From the NCBI GenBank assembly GCA_020205615.1, contig CM035165.1, forward strand, positions 87,544,005-87,608,004: 64,000 nt of DNA, written 5' to 3'. This DNA is from Panax quinquefolius. Lineage: Eukaryota; Streptophyta; Magnoliopsida; Apiales; Araliaceae. A program made the translations under genes and the position numbers. How positions within the stretch are numbered: the first letter of the stretch is position 1; each line of letters begins with the position of its first letter. Shown here one piece after another: positions 50,765 through 63,575 of the stretch. The notes beneath the pieces are model-generated. The model worked only from the letters and a program-made list of their open reading frames with translations, was not told the origin of the DNA and did not search any database.

Positions 50765-53040
50765 GTTGTCATTATTGTACCTTCTCTTTTTGAAATCTCC
50801 CCCCGACTAGCTTCTTCTACTATCATGGCCACGATTACCACCAGAGTGGTTACCGCTTTTGTCCGGATGTTTTCCTCCCCACTGGTTGTCATTGCTCCGA
50901 TGACTGCTGCCACCGGGTTGTGGTCCCTCGGTTGAACATACTCATTATCTCGCTCTAATAATTGAGCCATGTTCACAACATCTGAATATATAGAAAATTT
51001 GTGAGAAATAAGATATTGCCGAATTTTAGGTTTCAGACCTCTCAGAAACATCCGCGTCATACGTTCCTCATTCTCTACCAAATGAGGTACAAACCTGGAT
51101 AACTCTGCGAACTTAGCCTCGTACTGGGACACAGGCATGTTGTTCTGTTCTAGTCTAATAAACTCTACCTCCTTCATATAACGAATACTTTCAGGAAAGT
51201 ACTTGACATTGAACAGTTTCTAAAACGCTTCCCAATACATGTTGAGTGCGACAGGTTGGGTACGCTTCACAGATTCCCACCAGTAATCTGCCTCACCATG
51301 GAACATAAAGGTGGAAAATGGAACCTTATGCTCCTCCTTGCATCCCAAGACATCAAATATCTTGGAAATTTGCTTAACCCACATTTCCGCCTTGATCAGA
51401 TCTGACTTTTCCACAAATTCTGGTGGTCCTAACTCTTTGAACTGTTTGGTTGGGATAAGTTGCGCGTTGTTATCATCTCCACCCGTATTTTGTACATGAG
51501 TCTCCCTCGTCTGATTTTGCATGAACTGCAAAAAGCTTCTTGTGACACCCCCGAATCTGGGTACTTCAATTCCACGGGATTTGGTGTTCACTGTACAAAT
51601 ATCATCTATCTATCTACCCATAATAAATGCAAACCATGCAATAGATAGAAATAAAATCTTCCCCTTAAGGGTTACAACATCCGAATAATAATACAATCCC
51701 AGGTTAAGCTAACCTTAAACATCTGTGCGGAAACATAAACAATAAGTCTTAAACAACATCAAGTCTTAACACATAAATTCAACATCTCATAAATACAAGT
51801 CTTCAACATTTGTTAATCTTGCCCTTGCCTTTACTAGTAGAAGGCTCATCGGTTTTTTCGTTCTTAACTGCAATGTTATTATTAAGCAAGAGTGAGCATG
51901 ATTGCCCACAAATAAAATAATGAAATAACAATGTATAATAACATGCGAGGGAATCAAAGACTTTTGAAATAAAATGTAACGACCCCCAAAATAGGTCAAT
52001 TCCATCCAACCCATTCTGAGTCGCCAAATACATGGTACAGAAAATAACTACAACTTTATTACAACAATTGTCGTGCAAAATACAACAACACATATGCTGT
52101 GAGTTTGGATACAAATATATACCAATCAGAAGACGTCACAATGACACCTTACATAAAGGTATAGTCAAAATTGTTTTAGAAATTAGAATATTTGGGAAGT
52201 GCTCAAGGAAACCTTCGTATATGGGAGGCCATGCTTTTAGGTTATGGTAGATATCATATGGCCACGTAATTATCCTTAGTTGATTAATAGACCCCAAAAG
52301 AAAAACGAGAAGATTACTATCATATTCTTCCCAATGATGAGTCTTCTCTTGACATATCATTATCTCCACTGTCTATAATTAGGAATTAAACTCCAAACAA
52401 ACACCAAGATTATATAGGTAGTGCTTGTAAATATACTCAGCAAGTGGATGAGTACAACCCTGTCTTATGATGACACGAGCTTGTATGTCATTAGACATCT
52501 TGTATGATAGTGGCAAAACACCCTTCCAAGTTAAATTCACCTCACCCTCAACATCTATAGACCACCGTTCTATTCCCATGTTATCCCCCACTCAACCCAG
52601 CTACACTTTTATTACCTGAAAGGAATTGTGAAGCAAAAGGGTGAGCACAACTAGCTCAGTAAATAATATCATAACTAAAGATAAATAAATTATCAATAGC
52701 CTTCAACAGTAATAAATCAGAGATTTAGAACATATGGTAGATGATAAAACTTTTCAACCATAGTTGCAGTGGAATGAGCAATCCATTAGAAGAGTCAAAT
52801 AGACCATAAAATCTATTATCTTCTCCGTGTTAAAAGTCCACCAACAATATTTTATCCCTGTAACATCAATCAACAATTCCTGTCCACAATCATATGAATA
52901 ACTCATAATCATAATTGTGATTCTAAATTCCTCTTCGCATCCAAGACGAAGATAATTTTCATCACCTGTCTTTACCTAAAACATCAAAGATCATGGTTAT
53001 ACCAAATCACAGTTCCTGTTCATAATCATACTAATAAATT

Positions 53041-53360
53041 CATCTTTGCACCATGACCAAAGATATTCATCAACAGTTCATCTTTGCACTACATGCCAAA
53101 GATATTCAACAACAAGTCATCTTTGCACTACAGGCCAAAGATATTCATATCTCAAAGAAATACATAATCATTTCAGAATTTATATAAACCATAATTATAA
53201 CCATGTTGATCAATTCACCTTTGCACTTAAGCTAAAGATATTCAATTATAAATTCAATGGTCATGATCATACCAGTCACAATTCAACTTTTCACTACTGG
53301 CCAAAGAGAACCCTAGTCATGATCATACCAATAATCTACCCATCTTTACACTCCAAAGGA
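53041..53360 (-). repeat. Hairpin-forming CAAAG repeats in solo LTR B
   Basis: Five or six units of CATCTTTGCACTACAGGCCA followed by AAGATATTCA, spaced irregularly. ATCTTTG pairs with CAAAGAT in the best-kept units. Confidence 0.7.
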
Positions 53361-53499
53361 AAGAGAATTTCAACATCGTGGTTATAAAATGTTATATATG
53401 ATAATAAAATTAATATAATCAATATATAGTTTTAATCTCCAGAGTAATATTCATAAATCAACTATAATTTGGTTAGAAAAAGAAAATAATTTTGTAGTG

Positions 53500-53625
53500 A
53501 ATAGTACCCGTGAATAGTAAATCGTAAATAGTAACTCGTGAATAGTAACTCATAAATAGTAAGTCGTGAATTACTCATGAATAGTAACTCATGAATAGTA
53601 ACTCATGAATAGTAACCCCGACATG
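53500..53625 (-). repeat. Tandem GTGAATAGTAACTC repeats in solo LTR B
   Basis: About eight 15-bp units with variants GTGAATAGTA and ATGAATAGTAACTC; the counterpart of 41826-41905. Confidence 0.75.
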
Positions 53626-56600
53626 AAAAAGTTCCAAATTTGATAAAAAGTTCAAACCAATATTTCGGCATAATGATATTAAAGAAATAATATCATTTAT
53701 GAAGAAAATAATCTCCCTTACTATCCCTTACCTCAAATGAGCAAGATTTTGGAATAATCTTTGATCGAACTTGCACCGTAGATATAGCAACACTCAAGAT
53801 ATCAAAATACTCACAAGAATACACTCGATAATATAGAGAGAAAAACTTGATTTTCAGCTTCGTGTGATTTTCAATTCTAACCTAAGCACCTATTTATAGG
53901 AAATTGCTTAGAACACCAAAGTAGAAAATTTAATAAATAATAATATTTATAATTTAAATTCCTACGCACACCTCCAACCCACAACATCAACCACCAAACC
54001 TCACAATAAATAAAAAAAACATTTTTCTCACATAAACCATTTAAAACTCCAAAAATGATAATCAATTAATTCAGAACTTCAATAATTCATAATAAATAGC
54101 TCTTTTTTGTCGAAAAATTCAATCTCGCAATTTTTATAGGAAATTCAATTCTCTACAACTTTGCAGAAGAAAGTTTTTCCAAATTCCAAACAAAAATTGA
54201 CCGAAATTCACATACGGACGATTTTACAGGCTATAATCAAATTTCAGTAAAGAAATGGGGTCCACCGACACACAAAACATGTGTTAATCATTTAATGCAA
54301 CAAAAATACTCTTCCTACTCATATACTCATATATCCCACATTCATTGTAAAAATATCACCATTATTATATTATAATAATATAATAAAATATTATTTTATC
54401 AAAAAAGATAAAATATCAATTTTCAACAATTGTCACTTTAAAAAATTTCTCCATCTATATCCACATAAATAGAATATTTTCCTTATCATATAAATTAATA
54501 ATTAATTATTCATAAATAATATTATAGAATCACAATATTGACAACTGAATAGCCTTCAGAGGAAGAGGGGCTTTCCAATAAGAATTTCTCTCTTCTTGGC
54601 CATTAATTATTAGGTGATGAAACCTCTCCTTAGATGTAACTTTCTAGACATTGCCAATAATGTTATCTAATAATATTATTCAGATAATATGAATTATTGT
54701 TTCGATAATGGAAAATAATGTGTAGTAACAATTATTAAAACTACGGTAATATAAAATATCAACGCAAAGAATTATCAATCAATAAAATCTTCGAATAAGA
54801 ATTATGTAACAATTATTGAGTAGTGCCTTCTTACGTAAGAATCAATAATTGGTGCAATACTGGTAATGCTCTTTGGCAACAACGCCAGATTCTTGTGTTT
54901 TAACCAATGGGTATTCCAACAAGATTAATTTTATAATCAGTCTTGTTATTTAAAAAACTCCATTTTATCGCTTTTCTTCATCCGAGCGCTTATTCTTATA
55001 TGGGGCCCCACAAATGGTCAAAGTGTCGCATTTAATATTCCCCTGACGTAAAGAATATTCCCCACCAAACGAATATTCCCAGATAGAAATGAGTATTTTA
55101 TAACCACTTGCATATTTTAAAAAAATTTCATATATCACCCTTAACTTTAACTTTTATCAATTTAACGATTTATTGAATAGTAATTATAAAAAATTGAATA
55201 CTTTTATTTCGTAAAATTCGGGGTCTTACATAAAAGCTCAACTTTTGAATCAAGAATGAATAACCGTAATCAAAAGATTTACGAGGGTCATAAGACCTTG
55301 AACTATGTCCTAGGTTATCGAGGGTTATACTTGAAACCTTTAATCGTAAAGACTATGGACCTTTCTACTGTGCTTTTTGGGATCGACCCTTAGTACCATC
55401 TTCACATGCACAATATCTTAACGCTAACGCATAAGTAAATCCCTTTGCAGGGTTATTCATCTCAGTTTGACATTCAAGTCCGCACCAAAGGAAGTTTGGT
55501 TTGGATAATTCAATAAGGGTTCTGAAATTTAGAACGTTCATCAACTATGGACTAGTTGAATCAATAAGGATTCGCTAGTCTAACAAGGTTCAACAATAAT
55601 GATATTCAGATTGAATAATAATCTCAAGAAGTATACAATAGAACAAATATTGTATAACAAATTCATACTTTGAAAGGATAGTCAATCTTTAATATAATAA
55701 TTCGAACTTGAATAATAGTAATGAGAATTTACTCAAGGTAAATAATAAACTTGAACAATGATAACAAGTAGGGGTAGGAAACTTGCCTCGTGCGTAGATT
55801 ACACTTTAACTAAACACGTTCTTTGAATTTAATCCTACATACCATTCACATTCACAATACCAGTTAATTATAACTTAACTAATCATCAAAAACTCATTCT
55901 CTTTGTCTACTTTGATTATGACTATACTTAGTTAAATTATCACATTTACTGTCACATAATATCACTTCATGAATAATAATTTAATTATGTATTCCATAAC
56001 TCAATCTACATGTAATTATGTTATTTACATGTTAAACATCTATTTTATCATCACATTATACTTCTAACATGTTTACATGTTCATTACATTAAGTTATTAA
56101 CACATTGCTAGACTTAATCATTTTTAAAAATTCCATTTCTGAACTTTTTCGGGGAGTAATATAAGTACACATCATATCATTATATCTCAGTCTTCTTGAT
56201 AGTACACGATGGCCATGATTGGCGACTCTTAGTATTTTTGCATGCATACCATGCATACCGCTGCCGAGAGACTTAATGACTATGGCATGGCAGCATCAAG
56301 TGCATGAAATAGGTAGGTAGCCGGGCAACATTTATGGCGGCATCAGATTCTGAAATGGCGATTCATAAAAATCATGAGAACATGCAAATTTCTTCCAATT
56401 TCTTATTTTCTACTCGAAATTAGACATACCCATATGATATAATTCATGCATAAACATAACCCAACATTTATATAATGACTTTAACCCATTTAACACTTAA
56501 TTACAGAATTAAAGCATGCAATTTCACTGACTTTGATGTTCTTGAAGGTTTTGAAAATAAAACATGAAAATTGTCACTACGGATTCGTTATAAAACTGAA

Positions 56601-57929
56601 TCCGTTCATTTAAACTTTGGTCTCTTCGTATCAACATGCATAACAACATACGAGTGTAAAATTTAGGGATAATATATGATCAACACATGAAATATCACGT
56701 ATAAGGCCATATGGCCAAAACCCAAACTCTGTAATTTATGAAAAACATATATGACATGTGTTTTCATGAAACTGATGATATGGTTTACATAATATATATA
56801 ATTAAATACAATGTGATGTGCCATAACACATACAAAACCCATAATCGTTACTCCTATCCCAGTTACAGAGGTTAAAACAAAAACTTTGAAAGCCATGTTC
56901 ATGGAATTTAAATGACGTAAAATAAAAATTGGGAAGGAGGAGATTACCCAAAGCGTAGTGTAGATTTTAATAAGAGATGAATATCAATTTCTCTTTGACT
57001 TCTCAACTAATACTCTGTATCTCTCTCTGTGAAAGCTCTCTAGACTTAGCAATAATAGAATGAATGAAGAAGACGTCGATATAAGAATCGGGCGATTATG
57101 GTCAGATTAACCCAAATCATGGTAATCGCCCATAACTCCCACTAAGGCCATGTTTGGCTAGTATAAAAGACTTATACCCAATTAATTTAATAAAACCTCT
57201 TATACTATAGTTTAAATCATGTCACACCCACTTACACAATAATTCATATATCTTATTTAATATAAATAAAATATAATAACTTCTCATAATTTTACATAGT
57301 CATATAATTAATTTCTCATTAATAAATAATGTCAAATTATTAACTCTCTAATTAATAATTAAATTAATTAAATAACATCATGCTTAATTAAATATTTCAT
57401 TTAATTCAATAAGCTCACATAATTACATACTTGAATAATAATTATTCTCCACATTAATTTAATAAATGTAACACATATAATTAAATTAATCCACCACAAT
57501 TGCATCAAATAATTATTTAATTCAATAATTAAATCATCGAAAAATATTTATTTAATTCAATAAATATTAAAAATTAATTTACAAAAATCTCGTTCGTCAC
57601 ACTTCTAAACATCCCCCCATTCATCGTTTGTTCGGTAATGTTGTTTAAAGGAGGAATATTGCCTTCTTGTTGCACGTTCCCCTAGTTGGTGATTAAAGGC
57701 GTCTCCACGGTCTCATTCACTCAATTGTTAACATTTTCAACTGTCATTTTAAAATACTGCCATAAAACAAGGGCTAATTAAAGAAATTGACATACCACAT
57801 ATTATCCATATATTCTGACCAACCAATTAAATATCAAATAAGCTTAGGTAGGACACACTAGCGAAGGATTTACTCGTCTCTCCCCTCCTAGTTCTATTCC
57901 CCGATCTTCGCCAAAGACAATATCCCAAA

Positions 57930-57941
57930 GCTTTGATACCA
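57930..57941 (-). other. Primer-binding site of the chromovirus-like element
   Basis: On the minus strand it reads TGGTATCAAAGC, two bases after the LTR end. It matches the initiator-Met tRNA site TGGTATCAGAGC with one change. Confidence 0.8.
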
Positions 57942-57943
57942 AC

Positions 57944-60036
57944 TGTGACGCCCCCAAAATAGGTATACATCACCCATTCTGAGTCGCCAAATACATGGTA
58001 CAGAAACAACTTCAACTTCATTATTATAATTGTCGTGCAAAATACGACAACACATATACTGTGCATTTAAATACAAATATTGTCTTCTAGACAGTATTCA
58101 AACTCAAATAAGTCCTCATTATAATTATTGAAACACTATTTTATAAAATAGTGAGGACTGCTAAAACAACTGACTTGGAACATCACTCCACACCCCGACT
58201 AGTTCCCGCTATATTCTCGCCTCCTGAGAAGAAAAATGGAACAAAAAGAAAAAGAGTGAGCTCAACTAGCCCAGTAAAGAACATTATGACTAATATAATA
58301 AACAACAAATTATCGTTAGTCTTCAATAAATCAGATAAAATATAATGGACAACCAGTTTTAGATCAATATTCGCAGCGAAAATAACAATTCATTAGAAGA
58401 GTTTTAGTAGAGAATGAAATATACTATCATCTATGAATTTAAAAGTCCATCATCAATATTTTATCCCTGTAACATCAATCAATATACATCTTGAATCAAT
58501 TATTCATCATTGCACTACAGGCCAAAGATATTCATTTGTATCACTAGTTGGTCATGTTTCATCTCAACACTGCTCATCTTTGCACTACGCCCAAAGATAT
58601 TCATCGAGTAATCATTCATTTTGCACTTTCTGTGCCAAAGATATTCAGTTATATCATCATTTATGACTGAGGATGATGAAAATATTTTAAAGAAAACGAA
58701 TCAAGTGAGATATAAGATCAAAGATTAGGGATTCGTACTTCGGTTTATCCAAGTTCAAAAATACTTCGTAATAAACCACATTGGAATAAAATTTAAGAAT
58801 GAAGATCAAAACATGGATACAATCAAAGATAGTAACCATAATATATAGACATATTGGAGAAAGAAGAAATTTTTTTATAGGAAAATGCTTAGAACGCCAA
58901 AGCAGACTAACCTGCTACTAGATGGCTTTGCCTGCTATTATTCACGCCCATCACTTTTGAAATAAAATTTTAGCTCATTTCTCACCAACCAAAAGTGGGG
59001 CCCATTATGTTTTAAATAAAAACATTTATTTTCGAAACTTCAGTAATTCATAAAAAATAGTCCTTCTATTAGAAAATTTTGAATCTCATGTCTATCTCAT
59101 AGGAAATTTAATTCTCTACAACTTTGTAGAACAAAGTTTTTCCAAATTTCAAACAGAAAATGTCCAAAATCCACATACGAATGATTTTTAATACCTTCAT
59201 TCCGACAAAATACTGATAAAACATATCAACATTAATTTCTTCATTTATATCCGCATAAAAAAATTAATAAATATTTCCTTATCATATAAATTAATAATTA
59301 TTTATTTATAAATAATATTACAGAATCACAATTATGACAATCAGATCGTTCCCAGGAAAGAGAGGGATTTCCGATAAAGATTTCTCCTTACTGACACGCA
59401 ATTAGGTGACCAAACCCCTTTCCTAGACAGAACTTCTTTAGACATTGCCAATAATGCTATCTAATAATATTATTCAAATAATATGAATTATTGATTTGAT
59501 AATGGGAAATATTATACAGTGACAATTATTGAAACAACAATAATATAAAATATCAACGTAGCAATTATTGAATCAATAAAATAAAATATTGAACAGTAAT
59601 TACTGTAACAATTGATGAGTAGTGCCTTCTTACGTAATAATCAATAATTCAAAATATTATGCAAATATCGGTATACTCTTTATGCAACCACGCCAGACAT
59701 CGTATTTTAACTACCGGGTATTCCAATAGTGTTAACGGTAACAATTACGCCATTATTTATAAAAACTCCAACTTGTCGTTTTCTTCATCTGACTGTTTTC
59801 CGTTATGGGGCCCACAAATGGTTGCGCCGTCATACGAATATTCCCCTACAACAAGAATATTCCACAACCTAACGAATATTCCCCGACAACAATGAATATT
59901 TTATAACCACTTGCTTATTTTGTAAAATTTGCACATTTAACCCATAATCAAAGCATTATATCAAATTAACACCTTATTATTCAAAATAATAATTAGAGGA
60001 AATTCGATTTTATTTATAAAAAGTCGGGGTCTTACA
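57944..60036 (-). repeat. 5' LTR of the chromovirus-like element (family 2 copy C)
   Basis: The 2093 bp copy reads TGTAAGACCCCGACTT...GGGGGCGTCACA on the minus strand, followed by the primer-binding site. No matching LTR remains on the other side, so no target duplication can be tested. It holds hairpin repeats at about 58505-58660. Confidence 0.85.
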
Positions 60037-60288
60037 GTTGTGCTAATCCAATGAATTAAACTACTTAACTGATTTGGTAATACATCTTTTAAATTTTTTT
60101 AAAAGAATCTATCCAACTCCTTTTAGATCTCTTTCGTGCATTTTTTAGAATAACATTAATATTTTTGCATTATTTAAGCATAAATAAATAAGAAAGCCAC
60201 CAAAATTGGAACAAATGAGATTATACTTCCTCAATTTTTTAGAACCTAAAGGCTACAATGTGCACAATGTTTAAATGAGATTATATAA
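60037..60288. other. A/T-rich intergenic DNA, nothing recognised
   Basis: No frame above background and no clear repeat. Confidence 0.4.
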
Positions 60289-60439
60289 GGAAATTGTTAA
60301 ATTCATAAAAAAAATTGTTATTTTCATAACAAAAGTGTCGTTATAGATCATATAGCGACAATTTTCACCGTCACTATACATCTACAGAGACACTTTTGTT
60401 GTAAAAATAACAAAACATATTGTAGATTTACCAATTTCT
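60289..60439. mobile_element. Fold-back (MITE-like) inverted repeat
   Basis: GGAAATTGTTAAATTCATAA on the left pairs with the inverse of the right end (AGAAATTGGTAAATCTACAA), and AACAAAAGTGTC pairs with GACACTTTTGTT closer in. Nearly the whole 150 bp folds into one imperfect hairpin. I see no clear target duplication. Confidence 0.55.
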
Positions 60440-61090
60440 TTTAGTAAATGTAGGGATACATTTTAATTTTAGGGGGGCAAGATGGGTATTAGGGGGAATA
60501 TAAGAAAAACTTATATTTTTAATAATCTGAAAGACGTGCTAAATTCTTGGTGAGGGATAGACATGAACCTCCTATCAGTATAGGAACCAGAATGTTTTAA
60601 TAGGGGGGTCAAAATACATCAGTAATTTTTTTTTATTTATTGACGTTTGAAGTGCTTCTTTCAAACATTTCATCATAATTTCATCAATTAACCTAATTTA
60701 ATAATTTCAATTAACCTAATTTAACCTAATGAGATTATGGAAAATAAATGAAGTACCAAAACTCCAACAGTAACAATACAAGTATATTTCCATAAAATTT
60801 TGAAAACTAAATTACTAAAAGATTAAAGATGTAAACATAACCTGAATTAGAATTTAGAAATTACAAAAGGAGGAAGCCCCAAGCAGGAGGATTGGAGGAC
60901 TGGCGGTCTGGCGGAGCAAGGAAGCAGCAACGATCGCCGGCCAGAGGCAAAGCCGCGGAGAGGCGCGGCTGAGCGGCTAGGGAGTGAGCGGCGGAAGAAC
61001 CGAAGAGGAAGAGGCGAAGTGGCGAATAAGGAAAAGAAAATCTGTGAATGCCTAATTCCTAAATCCTAATGCTTGATAAGTGATAAGATG

Positions 61091-61129
<39 letters not shown>
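60440..61129. other. Intergenic DNA with a GC-rich purine tract and an AT dinucleotide run
   Basis: No gene recognised. About 60868-61025 is unusually GC- and purine-rich (GGCGGAGC, GCGGCTGAGCGGC), within A/T-rich surroundings. A TA dinucleotide microsatellite lies at about 61091-61128. Confidence 0.45.
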
Positions 61130-61131
<2 letters not shown>

Positions 61132-61149
61132 GAAACGACGTCGTTTCAT
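61130..61149. other. 20-bp perfect palindrome around ACGACGTCGT
   Basis: ATGAAACGACGTCGTTTCAT equals its own reverse complement. I recall the core AAACGACGTCGTTT as a frequent non-coding motif in plant genomes, often in DNA transposon ends. Confidence 0.6.
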
Positions 61150-61453
61150 GTTAATTAACAAAAAAAAAACCTAACTTGATTGTTGCTGTGTTGTAGACGA
61201 AGAAGAAGAAGACTCCGTAACGGGCGCCGACCGTACAGGGGCACTGGGGCAGCACCGCAACAACACTGCAGCAGGGTACTCTAGGCTCTAGCCTCTAGCC
61301 TCTAGGGTAGTGGCCGAAATACTAAAATAAGAAGTATTTATCACTAGATTATCATATTTAGTCTTTTATCTTTTGATTTTGTATTTTCAATATCCTAGAA
61401 GAGAGACTTGACATTGTTTATTTATGTATTTAGTTTTTAATAAGTCATATAAT
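61150..61453. other. Intergenic spacer with short CTCTAGC repeats
   Basis: Includes GC-rich sequence to about 61310 with CTCTAGCCTCTAGCCTCTAG, then A/T-rich DNA. No gene seen. Confidence 0.4.
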
Positions 61454-61721
61454 TAGGGCTGCTCATTTGGAAAGAACTGAACTTATATCAAAAAAATTAA
61501 ATAAATAAAAAAGCATTACCGGTACCCAATATATCAGTTTGATGTCTATTCAGTATAGGTTTTTTAGTTAAGCTGTTTAAATATCTTAACTAATATACTA
61601 ATATATACAATATATTTAACATTAAATTTTTATTCTTTTAATTTTTCGATATTTACCATAACTAGAAAAATTGTGAATTACTTAAATACCGGAAAAACCG
61701 GTTTGGAAAAAATCACCCTTA
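61454..61721. mobile_element. hAT-like MITE
   Basis: The left end TAGGGCTGCTCATTTGG and right end CCGGTTTGGAAAAAATCACCCTTA are weak inverse matches. They are flanked by CATATAAT (61446-61453) and CTTATAAT (61722-61729), an 8-bp duplication with one mismatch. TAGGG(C)TG ends and 8-bp duplications fit hAT elements. Confidence 0.45.
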
Positions 61722-62078
61722 CTTATAATTGACCACCCAACTACCACGCTTTCTATTCTCTATTTTTTTTGTTTAGTCTCTCTATCTTCTCTTCCCCTTT
61801 TAACTATAAAAATAAATATTATATTATTTTTACATTTTTTTTCATTAAAAAATTATGAAGACATCAACAACCTTTGACTTAGCTGGTATCACCGGACCAG
61901 ACCCTTACTATACAAGCTATGCAAGAGGTCTTGAGCTCAATCTCCCTTCCCCCTCTTTCCTCCCTTCCTCCGCCTTTTTCCTCCCTGTTGTGACACTGTC
62001 TGATATCTTAAATAGTGCACTAATAATTAATGAAATATTCCATTAGTTTCTTTTAAGTAATGTTTTATGATAAAAATA
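61722..62078. other. Intergenic, one short frame not supported as a gene
   Basis: A 63-codon plus-strand frame at 61855-62046 (starting MKTSTTFDLAGITGPDPYYT) has no domain I know and no upstream promoter signal. I do not call it a gene. Confidence 0.35.
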
Positions 62079-62780
62079 CTCCCTCCGTCTCAAGATAAAA
62101 GTGCTGGTGGACTTTTCACTAAGAAGATGAATGAAATGACAAAATTATCCATAATAATGTCATTAAATATGGAGAGAGAATTAGAATAAAAAAAGTATGA
62201 GATATTTAATGATATGAGTATAATAGGAAAATATGTGTAAAAGTTTGGTTATTAAAGGAAAATGAACATTTAATACTTCATCCGTAAATAGTTATAAAAT
62301 TGATTTTTTTTGTTACCATAACAAGAAAATCAATTTAAGTGGCAATTTTAACAAAAATTCAATATATTCCCTTAATATGGAATTAATGAATAAATTAATT
62401 ACTCTTTACTTATCACATTGAAACTCTCAACTTAATTGATAATTTTAATCTACATAAACTTTCAACCAATCACAAAACGTTTGTTATTCCAAATTTATTT
62501 ATTGAGCCTAAAAGTTGAATTCTTTTTATTGAGAATATGAACAACATTAAATGTGATGATAACAATAATGACATTGGAATGTTGTTTCTTCAAAAAAAAA
62601 AAAGTAATGGTTGAATATTTATTATAAGGCTAAAAGTAAAACAATGAACCAACTAAATTTTATAAATAGTAAGTTCCTCATATATTGGGACATCCAAAAT
62701 GGAAAATCACTTTTATAACTATGGACTTGTTTGATATATTAAATAGTACCTAAAATAATAATAAGGACTTTTTATCATGG
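62079..62780. mobile_element. Stowaway-type MITE split by a second MITE
   Basis: It begins CTCCCTCCGTCTCAAGATAA after TA and ends near GGACTTTTTATCATGG. Its halves (62079-62275 and about 62747-62780) are collinear with the reverse complement of the MITE at 37406-37654. Confidence 0.7.
62276..62746. mobile_element. MITE nested in the Stowaway element
   Basis: It begins CTTCATCCGTAAATAGTTAT after TA and contains TTTTATAACTATGG near its right end. Its body (ATGGAATTAATGAATAA, CAACATTAAATGTGATGATA, GAACCAACTAAATTTTATAA) matches the MITE at 38683-39094. The right border is approximate. Confidence 0.65.
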
Positions 62781-63467
62781 TAATGTTTAGGATAGTAGAA
62801 ATTAAGAAATACAATTAATATTTTGTCCAATTTATACCATTAAATATAAAATTATAGTATTATCTTTTAAAATTTATTAGATAAATGAAAAGAAATATTA
62901 TTAATTTAATATAAAGATAATACGAGAAAATGAGTCATCATAGCTCACATGAATTTAACAATCGACAGATAATAGTCTACTAATTACGTTTTGTTGCATA
63001 TTTTTATAAGTTACTTTTTATGGAAAAAAAGTATATAAATTCTTTATAATATCTATCGCAATTTCCTTGAAATATTTCACCAACCTCCCCCTACTTTCTC
63101 TCTCTATACATATATACAAATATAGAGAATTTATATTTTTTCACTAGTTAAATTTGATATTTTCACTAGATCTCTCATATTAGTATGTAATCTATTTACT
63201 ATTTATGTAAGAGATATCTTATAAAATCATCATTTTTACTTGTGAAAATATCAATTCCATAAATATATTCAATAGTTCAAACTCTTGGCATCTTTTCTTG
63301 ATTATTTTTTGTTGGTTTTGTTTTATTACAAGAAAAGATTATTCAACTCTTTTAAACCAATTACTTAATATGCCCATTCTTCCTTCCAATCAATAACATT
63401 GCATATAAATATATTGCCAAAAATGCACAATTTTTTTATCATTTTTATTTTTTTATGTAATTTCTGG
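62781..63467. other. A/T-rich upstream region of the DHQ-SDH gene
   Basis: Nothing recognised beyond CTTTCTCTCTCTATAC near 63100. Confidence 0.4.
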
Positions 63468-63483
63468 AAATGGGTAGTGTTGG
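63468..63483 (+). repeat. Upstream duplicate of the start-codon region
   Basis: AAATGGGTAGTGTTGG is identical to 63665-63680, which contains the gene's ATG. The upstream ATG (63470) opens a 28-codon frame ending in TGA at 63556. Confidence 0.6.
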
Positions 63484-63575
63484 AATCCATTTAGGACTGA
63501 CCAAACTGATACACCTACGTCCAACAACCAAATTGACAATGCTATCCTCCCGCTGACCATTCCCCCTTTTATCAA

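Larger units (their letters stand above)
51975..55230 (-). mobile_element. Solo LTR, family 2 copy B, nested in family 3 LTR
   Basis: The 3256 bp copy reads TGTAAGACCCCGAAT...GGGGGTCGTTACA on the minus strand, with TAAAA at 51970-51974 and 55231-55235. It is longer than copies A and C, mainly through additional internal repeats. It has the same family as the 5' LTR of the chromovirus it sits in, so the family stayed active after that element was disrupted. Confidence 0.85.
51541..57601 (-). mobile_element. Solo LTR, family 3, inserted in chromovirus gag
   Basis: On the minus strand it runs from TGTGACGAACGAG (57601) to GGGGGTGTCACA (51541), with perfect TGTGAC/GTCACA ends and CTTCT duplicated at 51536-51540 and 57602-57606. 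Without the nested LTR B and its TAAAA duplicate it is about 2800 bp. It is A/T-rich at the 5' end, with many TTAATTAAATAAT-like stretches at 57200-57560, and has no coding sequence. Confidence 0.8.
50761..57747 (-). pseudogene. Gag of the chromovirus-like element, split by a solo LTR
   Basis: The likely start is ATG at 57747 (MTVENVNN), with early stops. The frame reaches MNGGMFRS at 57602, is broken by the solo LTR, and continues at 51540 with FLQFMQNQTRETHVQ. The capsid-like core includes EMWVKQISKIFDVLGC, EADYWWESVK, QNNMPVSQYEAKFAELSRFV and FLRGLKPKIRQYL. Stops occur after MYWEAF (51220) and a shift near 50830. A frame that seems to start at 51591 reads into the solo LTR and is not the real start. 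Confidence 0.7.
47325..60036 (-). mobile_element. Truncated chromovirus-like Ty3/Gypsy element with two nested solo LTRs
   Basis: In minus-strand order: 5' LTR (60036-57944), primer-binding site, leader, gag (split), zinc knuckles and protease, RT, RNase H, integrase. The 3' LTR and any chromodomain are missing beyond 47325. A solo LTR with duplication CTTCT interrupts gag, and that LTR contains a further solo LTR with duplication TAAAA. Removing both restores collinearity of the gag frame (MFRS continues into FLQFMQNQ). Confidence 0.85.

Noticed and set aside
51541..51591. ATG at 51591 as start of chromovirus gag
   Set aside because: The first residues lie in a solo LTR; the CTTCT duplication and collinearity with 57602-57747 show the true N-terminus is elsewhere.
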